DNA of 64,000 nucleotides from Micromonospora tulbaghiae (GCF_900091605.1 NZ_FMCQ01000004.1:186001-250000), one strand, 5' to 3'. Counted from the first letter of the stretch, positions 1 through 10,092 are shown. A program made the numbers and translations. Notes: generated by a model not told the origin, from the sequence alone.

Positions 1-594
1 GAGCGTCTCGCCGTGCACCGGCTGGTCGTCCGGCAGCTGCGGGGCCCGGTACCAGGGGATGACCGCCCGCCAGGCGGCGCACCCGGAGCTGACCACCGCG
101 GTCTCCGGTGCGAGGTGCCGGCGGATCTCGCTGTCAGTGCCGTCGGCGGCCACCACCAGGTCCGCCTCGTAGGTGTGCCGGCCGTCGCCCACCGCCGGAC
201 GCTCGCCCGACGCCGCGCGTACCGTCCGCACGGTCACGCCGGTACGCAACTCGACCCGGTCGCCCAGGCCGGCGATGAGCGCGTCGTGCAGATCCTCCCG
301 GTGCACCACCACCGGCATCCGCTCGGCCGGCGTGGACCGGGCCTGCACCAGCCAGTGGCCGTCCGGCCGGCGCACGCCGCCGTCGGGCAGCGGGGTGGCG
401 ATCGCGTCCAGCCCGTCGCCCAGCCCGAGGGCGCGCAGCGCGCGTACCCCGTTGGGCCAGAGCACCACGGCGGTCGCCTCCGGGCGGACCCGGTCGGCGC
501 GTTCCAGCAGCGTGACCTGCCAGCCCGACCGGGCCAGCACACCGGCCGCCGCCATTCCGCCGAGGCCGGCGCCGACCACCACCGCGCTGCGCAT
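1..594 (-). CDS. FAD-dependent monooxygenase (3' end cut by window edge)
   Basis: The reading frame starts at ATG 594 and stays open to base 1, so the C-terminal half lies outside the window. The N-terminus carries a Rossmann FAD-binding motif (VVVGAGLGGMAAAGVL), then an acidic end of the second strand (LLERADR). An arginine-containing stretch and a VAADGTDSEIRR segment match the DG motif region of PHBH-type flavoprotein hydroxylases. The family oxidises aromatic or polyketide-like substrates with NAD(P)H, or acts as an epoxidase. The substrate cannot be inferred here. It begins 11 bp after the lgt stop on the same strand and may be cotranscribed with lgt. The assignment to the flavoprotein monooxygenase superfamily is secure; the precise function is unknown. 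Confidence 0.85.
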   Translation of the reverse strand, partial: MRSAVVVGAGLGGMAAAGVLARSGWQVTLLERADRVRPEATAVVLWPNGVRALRALGLGDGLDAIATPLPDGGVRRPDGHWLVQARSTPAERMPVVVHREDLHDALIAGLGDRVELRTGVTVRTVRAASGERPAVGDGRHTYEADLVVAADGTDSEIRRHLAPETAVVSSGCAAWRAVIPWYRAPQLPDDQPVHGETL

Positions 595-605
595 GACTCC
601 CCCGC

Positions 606-1808
606 TCAGCTGTCCCGGTCCGCCGGGCGCCCGCCGCCGTCGGCCCGGCCGGCGTTCGTCCGCTCGGCGTCCGCCCGCTCCGGTTCGGTGTCGTCCTCGG
701 TGTCGTCCCCGTCCGCCCGGTCGGCCGTCGCGCTGTCGTCGTCCGTGCGGCCCGTCGCGGCGTCGTCGGCGGCGGACTCGGCCCGTGCCGGTTCGTCATC
801 CGGCTCCGGGGGCAGCACGCCGGTCTCCCGGTACGCGTCGAACTGTTCCTCGGTCACCACCCGGTAGCCCTCGGGCGCGGCCGGCCCTGCGGTGGCCTCC
901 CGGGCGGAGAGGTCGACCTGGGACACGTCGCCGGCCGGACCGGCCGCGGGGGCCGGCTCGCCCACCGGCACGAGGTATTCGCGGGGACCGCGGACCCGGA
1001 TGAAGTAGGCCAGCGCGCCGAGGAAGACCAGCGCGGCGGTCCACACGTTGAGGCGTACGCCGAGGATCAGGTTCGCCTCGTCGGTGCGCATCAGCTCGAT
1101 CCAGAACCGGCCCGCCGTGTAACCCATCACGTAGAGGGCGAACGCCCGGCCACGCCCGAGCCGCAGCTTGCGGTCGAGGAACAGCACCAGTGCGGCGACG
1201 CCGACGTTCCAGAGCGCCTCGTAGAGGAACGTCGGGTGGTAGAGCCCCGGCTGGAGCACCGGGTTGCCGGCGTCGTCACGCAGCGCGTGACCCGGGTTGT
1301 CCGGGTCCATCACGTGCACTTCCATGCCCCACGGCAGCGTGGTCCGCCCGCCGTACAGCTCGTTGTTGAACCAGTTGCCCAGGCGGCCGACGGCCTGCGC
1401 CAGGGGCAGCCCCGGGGCCAGCGCGTCGGCGATGACGGTGAACGGGACGCCGAGCTGCCGGGCGGCGAACCACGCGCCGACCGCGCCACCGGCGACCGCG
1501 CCCCAGATGCCGAGACCGCCCTCCCAGATGTAGAGCGCCTTGATCGGCTCGCCGCCGGCGCCGAAGTATTTCTCCGGCGAGGTGATCACGTGGTAGATCC
1601 GCGCGCCGATGATGCCCGCGGGCACGGCCCAGACGGCGATGTCGAGCACCGCGCCCGGCGCCACACCGCGGCGGCGCAGCCGGTACTCGGTGACCACGCA
1701 GGCCACCACGATGCCGAGGATGATGCAGAGCGCGTACGCCCGGATCGGAACCGGACCGAGCTGCCAGACGGCGGTGCTGGGGCTGGGCATGGCCGCCAGT
1801 GGGGTCAT
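606..1808 (-). CDS. lgt: Prolipoprotein diacylglyceryl transferase
   Basis: Lgt transfers diacylglycerol from phosphatidylglycerol to the lipobox cysteine of prolipoproteins in the cytoplasmic membrane. The 400-aa product has about seven hydrophobic segments and the family signature region around VGRLGNWFNNELYGG. This holds the conserved Arg/Asn/Glu residues, and a late TAGRFWIELMR segment also matches. After about residue 280 there is a long acidic, Asp/Glu- and Arg-rich tail, typical of actinobacterial Lgt and not needed for catalysis. I place the start at ATG 1808, with an alternative ATG at 1790. The frame is open much further upstream, but that part is low-complexity shadow sequence lying opposite the NUDIX gene. 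lspA, the next enzyme of lipoprotein maturation, lies at 38743-39345. Confidence 0.95.
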   Translation of the reverse strand: MTPLAAMPSPSTAVWQLGPVPIRAYALCIILGIVVACVVTEYRLRRRGVAPGAVLDIAVWAVPAGIIGARIYHVITSPEKYFGAGGEPIKALYIWEGGLGIWGAVAGGAVGAWFAARQLGVPFTVIADALAPGLPLAQAVGRLGNWFNNELYGGRTTLPWGMEVHVMDPDNPGHALRDDAGNPVLQPGLYHPTFLYEALWNVGVAALVLFLDRKLRLGRGRAFALYVMGYTAGRFWIELMRTDEANLILGVRLNVWTAALVFLGALAYFIRVRGPREYLVPVGEPAPAAGPAGDVSQVDLSAREATAGPAAPEGYRVVTEEQFDAYRETGVLPPEPDDEPARAESAADDAATGRTDDDSATADRADGDDTEDDTEPERADAERTNAGRADGGGRPADRDS

Positions 1809-1925
1809 CGGGGCGAGGGTCACGGGTGCACACGGTACCGGTGCGGACTGTGTGTGCGGCACCCCGGGCCGCCTGCCGCGCGGGTCGGATGACTTCTGGT
1901 TTGCACGGTCGTAGGCTCTTTGTCC

Positions 1926-2465
1926 ATGAGCCCGCTCACCTGGGCGGTCGCCGCTGTCGTCACCGACGGGTCCGGCCGGCTGCTGCTCTGCCGCCGGTCC
2001 GAGGGGGCCCGCCGCTGGGGGTTGCCGGGCGGGCGGCCGCGTCACGACGAGAGCCCGGCGGACGCCGCCGTCCGGGCGGTCCGGGCGGAGACCGGGTGGG
2101 CGGTGGACCTGGTCGACCTGGTCGGCCTCTACCGGGTCACCGACCCGGATGCCTCCCCGCCACCGGCCGGGCGGTGCGGCGGGCGGCCGGACGTGCTGGT
2201 GCACGTGTTCCGCGCCGCGCCGGCCGGTGTCGAGCCGCTGAGCGAGCCGGTGGCCGGCTGTCTGGTGCAGTGGTGGCACCCGGAGGGGCTACCCGGTGCG
2301 CTGACCCCCACCACGCGTGCGGCGGTCGCGGACGCGCTCGCCGGGCGCTCCGGCGTGCTGCGCCGCACCACCGTCGCCGACGGTTCGACGGCGGAACCCG
2401 CAGACGGTCCGCGCACCCCACCCGGCCAGCGCGCGTCCGGGCCGGTCGACAGCGGCAAGCGCTGA
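1926..2465 (+). CDS. NUDIX hydrolase-fold protein with a degenerate Nudix box
   Basis: The 179-aa protein has a NUDIX fold signature: beta strands around AAVVTDGSGRLLLCRR, then a Nudix-box-like helix (GRPRHDESPADAAVRAVRAE, then TGW). Compared with G-x5-E-x7-REUxEExGU, the first G and E, the R and one E remain. The two other metal-binding glutamates are replaced by alanine, so activity may be altered. Family members hydrolyse nucleoside diphosphate derivatives. I use ATG 1926; a TTG two codons upstream is less likely. It is divergent from lgt and convergent with trpA, separated from trpA by the hairpin at 2492-2541. The last 35 residues are low-complexity. Confidence 0.8.
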   Translation: MSPLTWAVAAVVTDGSGRLLLCRRSEGARRWGLPGGRPRHDESPADAAVRAVRAETGWAVDLVDLVGLYRVTDPDASPPPAGRCGGRPDVLVHVFRAAPAGVEPLSEPVAGCLVQWWHPEGLPGALTPTTRAAVADALAGRSGVLRRTTVADGSTAEPADGPRTPPGQRASGPVDSGKR

Positions 2466-2491
2466 CCGTCGAGGTTGCCCGACCGCTTTCC

Positions 2492-2541
2492 AGATCTTGG
2501 TACGAAGTGGCCCTCACAGGGGCCGTTTCGTACCAAGATCT
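2492..2541. terminator. Long near-perfect hairpin between convergent NUDIX gene and trpA
   Basis: A 50-base inverted repeat. The outer 15 bases of each arm (2492-2506 and 2527-2541, beginning AGATCTTGG) pair perfectly. The stem continues inward with G-U wobbles to a four-base CACA loop, about 23 pairs in all. It sits 27 bp after the NUDIX stop and 20 bp after the trpA stop, and being symmetric it can serve both strands. It has no U-tract, which is usual for actinobacterial terminators. The AT-richer outer arm is unlike the surrounding sequence and could mark a dispersed repeat. Confidence 0.8.
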
Positions 2542-2560
2542 CGGGCGGAGAGGCGGCCCG

Positions 2561-3364
2561 TCAGCGAGCGGGGTTGCGGACGCCGTCGGCCAGCTCGGCG
2601 CTGAGCTTGCGCAGCGCGGTCAGGCCGGCGGCCTGGTCCGGTGCGTCCAGCACGCAGCGGACCAGCGCGCTGCCCACGATCACCGCGTCGGCGTACCCGG
2701 CGACGGTGGCGGCCTGCGCGCCGGTGCCCACGCCCAGGCCGACACCGACCGGAATGTCGGTGACCTCGCGCAGCCGGGAGACCAGCACCGGGGCCGCCTC
2801 GGAGGTCTGCGCCCGGGCACCGGTGACGCCCATGATCGCGGTGGCGTACACGAACCCGCGGCAGTGCTCGGCGGTCATCCGCAGCCGCGCGTCGGTCGAG
2901 GACGGGGAGACCAGGAACGTGCGGTCCAGGCCGTGCGCGTCGGAGGCGGCCAGCCACTCGGCGGCCTCGTCGGGGATCAGGTCCGGCGTGACCAGGCCGG
3001 TGCCACCGGCGGCGGCCATGTCGCGGGCGAACGCGTCCACGCCGTACTGCTCGATCGGGTTCCAGTAGGTCATGGTGACCACGCTCGCCCCGGTCGCGGC
3101 GACCGCCTCGACGGCGCGCAGCGTGTCCGCGACGCGGACGCCCCCGGCGAGCGCGATGTCACTCGCCTTCTGGATCACCGGGCCGTCCATCACCGGGTCG
3201 GAGTACGGGATCTCCACCTCGATGACGTCCACGCCCGCCTCGACCATGGCCTTCATGGCGGCGATGCTGCCCTCGACGGTCGGGAAGCCCGCCGGCATGC
3301 AGCCGACCAGCACCGCCCGCCCGTCCGCCCGCGCCTTGTCGAAGGCGACCCCGATGCGGCTCAC
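2561..3364 (-). CDS. trpA: Tryptophan synthase alpha subunit
   Basis: TrpA cleaves indole-3-glycerol phosphate to indole and glyceraldehyde 3-phosphate, passing indole to TrpB. The 267-aa TIM barrel has the usual family length. The two catalytic acids, Glu49 and Asp60 in E. coli numbering, fall at the same positions here (E49; D60 in IPYSDPVMDGP). The phosphate-binding loops around GVTGAR and the late GVGLGVGT and VGSALV segments are present. It starts 4 bp after the trpB stop, so the pair is translationally close-coupled as the last gene of a trpC-trpB-trpA run. The hairpin at 2492-2541 follows it. Confidence 0.97.
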   Translation of the reverse strand: MSRIGVAFDKARADGRAVLVGCMPAGFPTVEGSIAAMKAMVEAGVDVIEVEIPYSDPVMDGPVIQKASDIALAGGVRVADTLRAVEAVAATGASVVTMTYWNPIEQYGVDAFARDMAAAGGTGLVTPDLIPDEAAEWLAASDAHGLDRTFLVSPSSTDARLRMTAEHCRGFVYATAIMGVTGARAQTSEAAPVLVSRLREVTDIPVGVGLGVGTGAQAATVAGYADAVIVGSALVRCVLDAPDQAAGLTALRKLSAELADGVRNPAR

Positions 3365-3368
3365 GCTG

Positions 3369-4595
<1,227 letters not shown>

Positions 4596-4629
4596 CGCGG
4601 GCGTCCTCTCGGATCGGGTGCCCGGCGGC

Positions 4630-5520
4630 TCAGCGCACCGGGCGGGGCGTCGCCGGGTGGTTACCGGCGTTGACCAGCTCGGCGACCGCTTCGCGCGGGC
4701 TCTTCTGAGTGACCAGGCCCTCGCCCACCAGCACGGCGTCGGCGCCGGCGGAGGCGTACCGGATCAGGTCGTGCGGACCGCGCACCCCGGACTCGGCGAT
4801 CTTGACGACGCTGCTCGGCAGGCCGGGCGCGATCCGCTCGAACACCGAACGGTCGACCTCCAGGGTACGCAGGTCACGGGCGTTCACGCCGATGACCTGG
4901 GCGCCGGCCTCCAGGGCGCGGTCCGCCTCCTCCTCGGTGTGCACCTCGACGAGCGCGGTCATGCCGAGCGACTCGATCCGCTCCAGCAGCCCGACCAGCA
5001 CGTTCTGCTCCAGCGCGGCGACGATCAGCAGCACCAGGTCGGCGCCGTGCGCGCGGGCCTCGTGCACCTGATAGCTGGAGACCACGAAGTCCTTGCGCAG
5101 CACCGGCACGTTCACCGCGGCCCGCACCGCGGCGAGGTCGTCGAGCGACCCGCCGAACCAGCGGCCCTCGGTGAGCACACTGATCGCCCGCGCGCCACCT
5201 GCCGCGTAGTCCCCGGCCAGAACGGCCGGGTCGGCGATCTCGGCCAGCCGCCCCTTGGACGGCGACGAGCGCTTCACCTCGGCGATCACGGCCACACCGG
5301 GGCGGCGCAGGGCCGCGTACGCGTCCAGCGGTGGCGGCGCGGCGGCGGCCAGTTCCCGGATCCGCTCCAGCGGAACCTGCTCCTGGCGCCGGGCCACGTC
5401 CTCGCGCACACCGGCCAGGATCTCGTCGAGCACCCCTGCGGACGGCGCCGCTCCGGCGTCGTCCCCCTCCGCGTGCGCATGCTCAGCAGTCACCAACGGA
5501 CTCCCCTCTCCGGGCGTCAT
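4630..5520 (-). CDS. trpC: Indole-3-glycerol phosphate synthase
   Basis: TrpC closes the indole ring of carboxyphenylamino-deoxyribulose phosphate. The 296-aa protein has the hallmark motifs [34 protein letters not shown] and AESGV in the right order, covering the catalytic Lys and Glu residues. It is about 25 residues longer than the usual family length because of an acidic N-terminal extension. A GTG nine codons downstream would shorten it. I prefer ATG 5520 because a TAGCAT -10 element ends six bases upstream, suggesting a leaderless transcript beginning at this ATG. No trpD or trpF lies nearby. Confidence 0.95.
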   Translation of the reverse strand: MTPGEGSPLVTAEHAHAEGDDAGAAPSAGVLDEILAGVREDVARRQEQVPLERIRELAAAAPPPLDAYAALRRPGVAVIAEVKRSSPSKGRLAEIADPAVLAGDYAAGGARAISVLTEGRWFGGSLDDLAAVRAAVNVPVLRKDFVVSSYQVHEARAHGADLVLLIVAALEQNVLVGLLERIESLGMTALVEVHTEEEADRALEAGAQVIGVNARDLRTLEVDRSVFERIAPGLPSSVVKIAESGVRGPHDLIRYASAGADAVLVGEGLVTQKSPREAVAELVNAGNHPATPRPVR

Positions 5521-5526
5521 GGGCCG

Positions 5527-5532
5527 ATGCTA
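5527..5532 (-). promoter_or_regulatory. Probable -10 element of trpC (leaderless start)
   Basis: On the minus strand the sequence reads TAGCAT followed by six bases and then the trpC ATG. This matches the TAnnnT-N6/7-start layout of actinobacterial leaderless promoters. No convincing -35 element is visible. I saw no leader peptide with tandem Trp codons and no attenuator hairpin in 5521-5877. The rest of this 357-bp gap holds only the upstream region of the plus-strand gene at 5878. Confidence 0.45.
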
Positions 5533-5877
5533 GGGGGCGCCACCTGGCGACGAGTGCCGGGGGGTATGGCGCACCTCACGACATGGGCTGTGGCATGATG
5601 CCCGACTTCTGGTGAACGCCATGTCACGCAGCGCCACCGATGACATCGACCGTCACCCATCCCCTATCTCACCACGATCGTTCCGGGCGCGCAGGACGGG
5701 TCCCGGCGGCCGCTGTGACCAAGCTCAAGGACCTCCGGCCCTGCCCAGGTCGCCCGCGGTGCGACAGCGTTGACCTGTGCTTCACGGCGGCGAAACGTCC
5801 GCCCGGAAGCATCGTCGTCGGGCACACTCGACGCCGGCGGCTGCCGACCGTCGCCAACGATCTCGTATGGGGTGACC

Positions 5878-6153
5878 ATGAGCGCCAACGGGCCGACCGA
5901 GACCATCGGCTTGACCACCATCTCCCGTACCGTCGCCTCGCTCGCCGTCGGCGTGGTGCACACGCTCGAACGCGCGGTGGCCGGTGACGGCCGGATGCGT
6001 ACCGCCCGGGGCAACGCCTGGGAGGCGGTCTGCGCCGACCGGGCCCGCGCCGCCCAGCGCCGCGAGCTGGAGCGGCTGGTGGCCGAGTTGGCCGCCGCGC
6101 GGGCCGCGGCCCGGCAGCGGCGCGACGCCCGCGAGGCGCAGCCGGTCAGCTGA
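5878..6153 (+). CDS. Small hypothetical helical protein inserted between trp genes
   Basis: A 91-aa protein starting at ATG 5878, preceded by a GGGGTG ribosome-binding-like sequence. The N-terminal part (TETIGLTTISRTVASLAVG) may be a short amphipathic or hydrophobic helix. The C-terminal half is a charged Ala/Arg/Glu-rich helix (RRELERLVAELAAARAAAR), likely a coiled coil. It runs opposite to the flanking trp genes and its stop overlaps the end of the Trp-associated membrane gene by 8 bp. I do not recognise a family. An upstream extension in the same frame (to 5770) is possible but lacks a good start. Confidence 0.6.
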   Translation: MSANGPTETIGLTTISRTVASLAVGVVHTLERAVAGDGRMRTARGNAWEAVCADRARAAQRRELERLVAELAAARAAARQRRDAREAQPVS

Positions 6154-6703
6154 CCGTCGGGTCCTCGCCCCGGTCCAGCGCGTCCCACGCGTCCCGGGTG
6201 CCGCGCTCGACCGCCGGCCGGCCGGGCTCGTCCGCCGGAGCGGACCGCCGCTCGTACCGGGCGCCCATCGCCGGCCAGCCGTCGCCGCGCAGCGCGGTGA
6301 ACGCGCCGCCGGCCGCCAGGGCCAGGCCGCCCGCCAGCACCAGCGCCGGCCACTGCCGGCTCACCCCGGCCTCGGTCAGGCCGATCCCGCCGCCGACCGC
6401 CACGGCCACGCCGACAGCGGCCAGCAGCACACCCAGCAGCCGGCGCAGCCGGCCCCGGGTGGCGAGCACCGCGCCACCGCCGGCGAGTCCCACGTACGTC
6501 AGTGCCAGCACCCAGGGCAGCAGCTCCGTACCGGTGCGCTCGGCCCGCCCGGACGGCAGCGACGCCCGGGCGGTCACCTCGACCGACCAGGTCCGGGTCA
6601 CCGCCCAGCAGGCCAGGCCCGCGCCGGCCAGGCAGAGCAGCACCGCGTACGCGAGTTCGCGCCGCCCGCGGGCCGGCGGCGCGGTGGCGCCGGGCGCGCT
6701 CAC
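6146..6703 (-). CDS. Trp biosynthesis-associated membrane protein
   Basis: A 185-aa protein with four predicted membrane segments (about residues 17-35, 62-80, 87-105 and 118-137). The hydrophilic C-terminal tail is rich in Arg, Glu and Asp. Length, topology and position directly after trpE match the actinobacterial family of small Trp-operon membrane proteins (Trp_oprn_chp, TIGR02234). Its role is unknown. Its ATG overlaps the trpE stop as ATGA, implying translational coupling. Confidence 0.8.
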   Translation of the reverse strand: MSAPGATAPPARGRRELAYAVLLCLAGAGLACWAVTRTWSVEVTARASLPSGRAERTGTELLPWVLALTYVGLAGGGAVLATRGRLRRLLGVLLAAVGVAVAVGGGIGLTEAGVSRQWPALVLAGGLALAAGGAFTALRGDGWPAMGARYERRSAPADEPGRPAVERGTRDAWDALDRGEDPTVS

Positions 6704-8253
6704 CGGGCGGCCCGCAGCGTCTCGGCGGCCGCGATCGCGGCGAGGACGGCGGCGGCCTTGCTCCGCGTCTCCTGGTCCTCGGCGGCGGGGTCGGAATCAG
6801 CCACGATCCCGGCGCCGGCCTGCACGTAGGCGCGGCCGTCGCGGATCAGCGCGGTACGGATCGCGATGGCCATGTCCAGGTCGCCGCCGAAGGCGAAGTA
6901 GCCGACGGTGCCGCCGTAGACGCCGCGCCGCACCGGCTCCAACTCCTCGATGATCTCCATGGCCCGCACCTTGGGCGCGCCGCTGAGCGTCCCGGCCGGG
7001 AACGTCGCGGCCAGCGCGTCGAACGCGGTGCGGTCGTCGCGCAGTTCCCCGACGACTGTGGAGACGATGTGCATGACGTGGCTGTAGCGCTCGATGGTGG
7101 CGAACTCGGGCACCTCGACGGTGCCCGGCCGGCACACCCGGCCCAGGTCGTTGCGGCCCAGGTCGACGAGCATCACGTGCTCCGCGCGTTCCTTGGGGTC
7201 GGCGAGCAGCTCGGCGGCGAGCTTGGCGTCGCCGTCCGGGGAGCCGCCGCGCGGCCGGGTGCCGGCGATCGGGTGCAGCAGCGCCCGCCGCCGCCCGTCC
7301 GGCCCGGCGCTGACCTTGAGGTGCGCCTCCGGCGACGAGCCGACGATGTCGAAGCCGTCGAAGCGCAACAGGTACATGTACGGGCTGGGGTTCGTGGTGC
7401 GCAGCACCCGGTAGACGTCGAGCGGGTCGGCGTCGGTGGGGCGCTCGAAGCGCTGGCTGAGCACGATCTGGAAGCACTCGCCGGCCCGGATCGCCTCCTT
7501 GGCCGCCTCCACCGCCTCCGGGTAGGCGCCCGCGGGGGTGCGGCTGACCACCTCGCCGACGCCGGGCCGGCCGACAGTCGAGACCATGGGCGGAATCGGC
7601 CGGGACAACGCGCTGGTCATCGCGTCGAGGCGGCCGACGGCGTGGTGGTACGCGGCCTCGACCCGCTCGGCCCGGTCGGGGTCGTCCAGCGGCGGCAGCA
7701 CCGCGTTGGCGACCAGGATCGCGGAGCCCTCGTAGTGGTCGAGGACCACCAGGTCGGTCGCGAGCATCATGCCCAGCTCGGGCACGTCCAGCTCGTCCTC
7801 GGTCAGCTCGGGCAGGCGCTCGAACCGGCGGACCAGGTCGTACCCGAGGTAGCCGACCAGGCCGCCGGTCAGCGGCGGCATGTCACCGGCCGGATCCCAG
7901 CCCGGCCCGGCGAGCGCGGCGACCGTCTCGCGCAGCACGGTGACCGGGTCGCCCTCGGTGGGCACGCCCGCCGGTGGCGTGCCGGTCCAGCTCGCCGTGC
8001 CGTCGCGCTCGGTGAGCGTGGCGCCGCTGCGTACCCCGATGAACGAGTAGCGCGACCAGGCCGTGCCGGCCGAGCCGACGCCCTGTTCGGCGGACTCCAG
8101 CAGGAACGTGCCGGGACCGCCGGCCAGCTTGCGGTAGACCCCGACCGGCGTCTCCGCGTCGGCGAGCAGCCGCCGGGTCACCGGCACGACCCGCCAGCGG
8201 GCGGCCAGGTCGGCGAAGGTGGACCGGTCCGGGTTGACCGTGCCGTCGGTCAC
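6700..8253 (-). CDS. trpE: Anthranilate synthase component I
   Basis: TrpE converts chorismate to anthranilate with ammonia from a glutamine amidotransferase partner (TrpG, not in this window). The 517-aa product has the chorismate-binding core: [52 protein letters not shown] and [11 protein letters not shown]. The N-terminal LLESAEQG segment is the Trp feedback site (LLES). GTRPRG identifies it as anthranilate rather than salicylate or aminodeoxychorismate synthase. Its ATG overlaps the end of the preceding HisI frame (ATGA), and its stop overlaps the next gene. Confidence 0.95.
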   Translation of the reverse strand: MTDGTVNPDRSTFADLAARWRVVPVTRRLLADAETPVGVYRKLAGGPGTFLLESAEQGVGSAGTAWSRYSFIGVRSGATLTERDGTASWTGTPPAGVPTEGDPVTVLRETVAALAGPGWDPAGDMPPLTGGLVGYLGYDLVRRFERLPELTEDELDVPELGMMLATDLVVLDHYEGSAILVANAVLPPLDDPDRAERVEAAYHHAVGRLDAMTSALSRPIPPMVSTVGRPGVGEVVSRTPAGAYPEAVEAAKEAIRAGECFQIVLSQRFERPTDADPLDVYRVLRTTNPSPYMYLLRFDGFDIVGSSPEAHLKVSAGPDGRRRALLHPIAGTRPRGGSPDGDAKLAAELLADPKERAEHVMLVDLGRNDLGRVCRPGTVEVPEFATIERYSHVMHIVSTVVGELRDDRTAFDALAATFPAGTLSGAPKVRAMEIIEELEPVRRGVYGGTVGYFAFGGDLDMAIAIRTALIRDGRAYVQAGAGIVADSDPAAEDQETRSKAAAVLAAIAAAETLRAAR

Positions 8254-9614
8254 GGGGTCGCCTCCGGGGAGCTGACCGGCAGTTCGGTGAAGAAGCAGGT
8301 GCGCTGCCCGGTGTGGCAGGCCGCGCCGACCTGCTCGACGCTGACCAGCAGCGCGTCGCCGTCGCAGTCGAGCGCCACCGAGCGCACGTACTGGTGGTTG
8401 CCCGAGGTGGCGCCCTTGACCCAGTACTCGCCGCGGCTGCGCGACCAGTAGGTGGCCCGCCCGGTGGTGAGCGTGCGGTGCAGCGCCTCGTCGTCCATCC
8501 AGGCGACCATCAGCACCTCGCCCGAGTCGTGGGCGCGGACCACGGCGGCGACCAGGCCGTCCGGGGTGCGGCGGAGCCGGGCCGCGACGGCCGGGTCGAG
8601 CCGGGACGGACGGGCCGGTCCGGGAGCGGGGGCGCCGGTCAGCGGCGCGTCAGGGGCGGGCACGGTTGACCATTCTCCCGCACGCGGTCCGGGCACCGCC
8701 GACGTGTCCCGGGAGGCGGGCGTCACCGTCCCCAGCGCCCGGCCCAGCCCGCCGAGGTAGCGGTCCACCCGGCCGTCGACCAGCGCCTCGGCCAGATCCG
8801 CGCCGTGGGTGGCGGCGATCTCGTCGGCGTACGGGCGGATCAGCGGGAGGATGCCGGTGACCAGCCGTCCGGCGGCGGCGCCGACCTCGGCCGGGTCACC
8901 GGCGCGCAGCCCGAGGCAGAGCAGCATGTCGTGGCGGTAGCCGGGCGGGGCGACCGGCAGGTCCAGCGCGGCGGTCAGGGCGGCCCGGCGGGACACCACA
9001 CGGACGGTCGGGTTGGCCGGCCGCAGCACCGAGGGGCAGAGCCGGGCCAGGTCGGCCGCGGCGAGCCGGACCCCGACCGGGTCGTCGGCGACGCGGGCCG
9101 CGGCGACCTTGCCCAGCGTCGCGATCAGCTCCTCCAGGCGCGGCTCGTCGGCGGGCTGGCAGAGCACCGGCAGGTCGATCCGGCGACGCCATTCCGGTAC
9201 GGCCCACAGCAGCCGGGCGGGCGCGGTGACCGGGAGCCCGAACGCCCAGTCGGCGGGCTGGCCCAGGCGGCGTACCCAGGAGCGGATGTCGCGGGCGGCC
9301 ACGGAGACGTGCACGAGGCGACCGGCGAACTCGGTCAGGTACGCCCGCCGGGCCGCGTACGGCGTGCCGCGGCGGGACGTGGCCTGTCGGGCGCCCGCGC
9401 CGGCGGCCCGTCCGTCGTCGGCGGCCACGAGCACGTCCACGTCCACGTCGCTGTGCTCGGTGGCGGCCCGCCGGGCATGGCTGCCGCGCAGCATGATCCC
9501 GACGACCGGCCGGTCGGCGGCCTGCCGCAGGCGGGCGGCCCAGTCGTCGAGGAACGCGGTGTCGGGCAACTGCGCTGGACCCACGGCGCCATGGTGCCGA
9601 AATCCGATCTTCAC
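8250..9614 (-). CDS. hisI: Nucleotidyltransferase domain joined in frame to phosphoribosyl-AMP cyclohydrolase (HisI)
   Basis: One uninterrupted 454-codon frame. Residues about 40-65 hold the polymerase-beta-type nucleotidyltransferase signature ([22 protein letters not shown] plus three alternating Asp). An aminoglycoside-adenylyltransferase-like helical region follows. After a Pro/Ala/Gly-rich stretch (about 295-330) comes a full His[34 protein letters not shown] and the zinc-site [10 protein letters not shown]. HisI opens the pyrimidine ring of PR-AMP. A GTG at 8663 could start a separate 137-aa hisI of normal size, so this is either a true fusion or two adjacent genes lacking a stop between them. 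The GTG at 9614 has a poor ribosome-binding site. The HisI stop overlaps trpE (ATGA). Confidence 0.85.
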   Translation of the reverse strand: MKIGFRHHGAVGPAQLPDTAFLDDWAARLRQAADRPVVGIMLRGSHARRAATEHSDVDVDVLVAADDGRAAGAGARQATSRRGTPYAARRAYLTEFAGRLVHVSVAARDIRSWVRRLGQPADWAFGLPVTAPARLLWAVPEWRRRIDLPVLCQPADEPRLEELIATLGKVAAARVADDPVGVRLAAADLARLCPSVLRPANPTVRVVSRRAALTAALDLPVAPPGYRHDMLLCLGLRAGDPAEVGAAAGRLVTGILPLIRPYADEIAATHGADLAEALVDGRVDRYLGGLGRALGTVTPASRDTSAVPGPRAGEWSTVPAPDAPLTGAPAPGPARPSRLDPAVAARLRRTPDGLVAAVVRAHDSGEVLMVAWMDDEALHRTLTTGRATYWSRSRGEYWVKGATSGNHQYVRSVALDCDGDALLVSVEQVGAACHTGQRTCFFTELPVSSPEATP

Positions 9615-9656
9615 CGCAATGACCGTTGCCGGACCCCGTGTCCGCCACTGGGGCGT

Positions 9657-10025
9657 TCAGCCGGATTCCTCCTCGGCCCGGCGGTACGCGTCGATCTTGT
9701 GTTCGAGGACCTTCAGGTCCTCCTCCAGCTCGGCCATCCGGGCCAGTACACGGGCCCGGTGCGCCTCGAACAGCGCCCGTCGCGCGCCGAGCGTGCTGTC
9801 GCCGTGCCGGGCCAGTTCGGCGTAGCGGCGCATGTCGCGCACCGGCATCCCGGTGCGGCGCAGCCGGGTGAGCAGGAACAGCCAGTTGACGTCGGACTCG
9901 GTGTAGCGCCGGCGGCCCGACGAGTCCCGCCCGACGCGGCCCACCAGGCCCTCCTGCTCGTACCAGCGCAGCGTGTAGGTGGTCAGGCCGACCCGTTCCG
10001 CCGCCTCACCCACGGTGAGGCTCAT
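9657..10025 (-). CDS. MerR-family transcriptional regulator
   Basis: A 122-aa regulator. The N-terminal winged helix-turn-helix (LTVGEAAERVGLTTYTLRWYEQEGL, wing residues SGRRRY) is typical of MerR. The C-terminal half is a long dimerisation helix (RARVLARMAELEEDLKVLEHKI) without the cysteines of metal-sensing members. This resembles the short regulators that control oxidoreductases or themselves. I place the start at ATG 10025. The frame is open further upstream, but that part contains the likely promoter. The operator at 10064-10079 suggests autoregulation. Confidence 0.9.
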   Translation of the reverse strand: MSLTVGEAAERVGLTTYTLRWYEQEGLVGRVGRDSSGRRRYTESDVNWLFLLTRLRRTGMPVRDMRRYAELARHGDSTLGARRALFEAHRARVLARMAELEEDLKVLEHKIDAYRRAEEESG

Positions 10026-10063
10026 CTCCCGCGTGCTGATGTCCACGTCCTCCAGGCTTCCAG

Positions 10064-10084
10064 TTCGAGCGCACTCGAAGTCAA
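10064..10084 (-). promoter_or_regulatory. MerR-type operator and -35 element of the merR-like gene
   Basis: On the minus strand a TTGACT -35 hexamer (10084-10079) abuts the palindrome TTCGAGTGCGCTCGAA (10064-10079), which has perfect six-base arms around TGCG. A dyad lying between -35 and -10, in an unusually long spacer, is how MerR proteins bind. It lies about 40 bp upstream of the regulator's ATG and points toward it. Confidence 0.65.
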
Positions 10085-10092
10085 GTACCTCG

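Noticed and set aside
606..2279. 557-residue open frame extending lgt far upstream
   Set aside because: The extra N-terminus is low-complexity translation opposite the NUDIX gene; ATG 1808 gives a normal Lgt.
5521..5877. Possible trp attenuator or leader peptide before trpC
   Set aside because: No short ORF with tandem Trp codons and no alternative hairpins; the TAGCAT element six bases from the ATG suggests a leaderless transcript instead.
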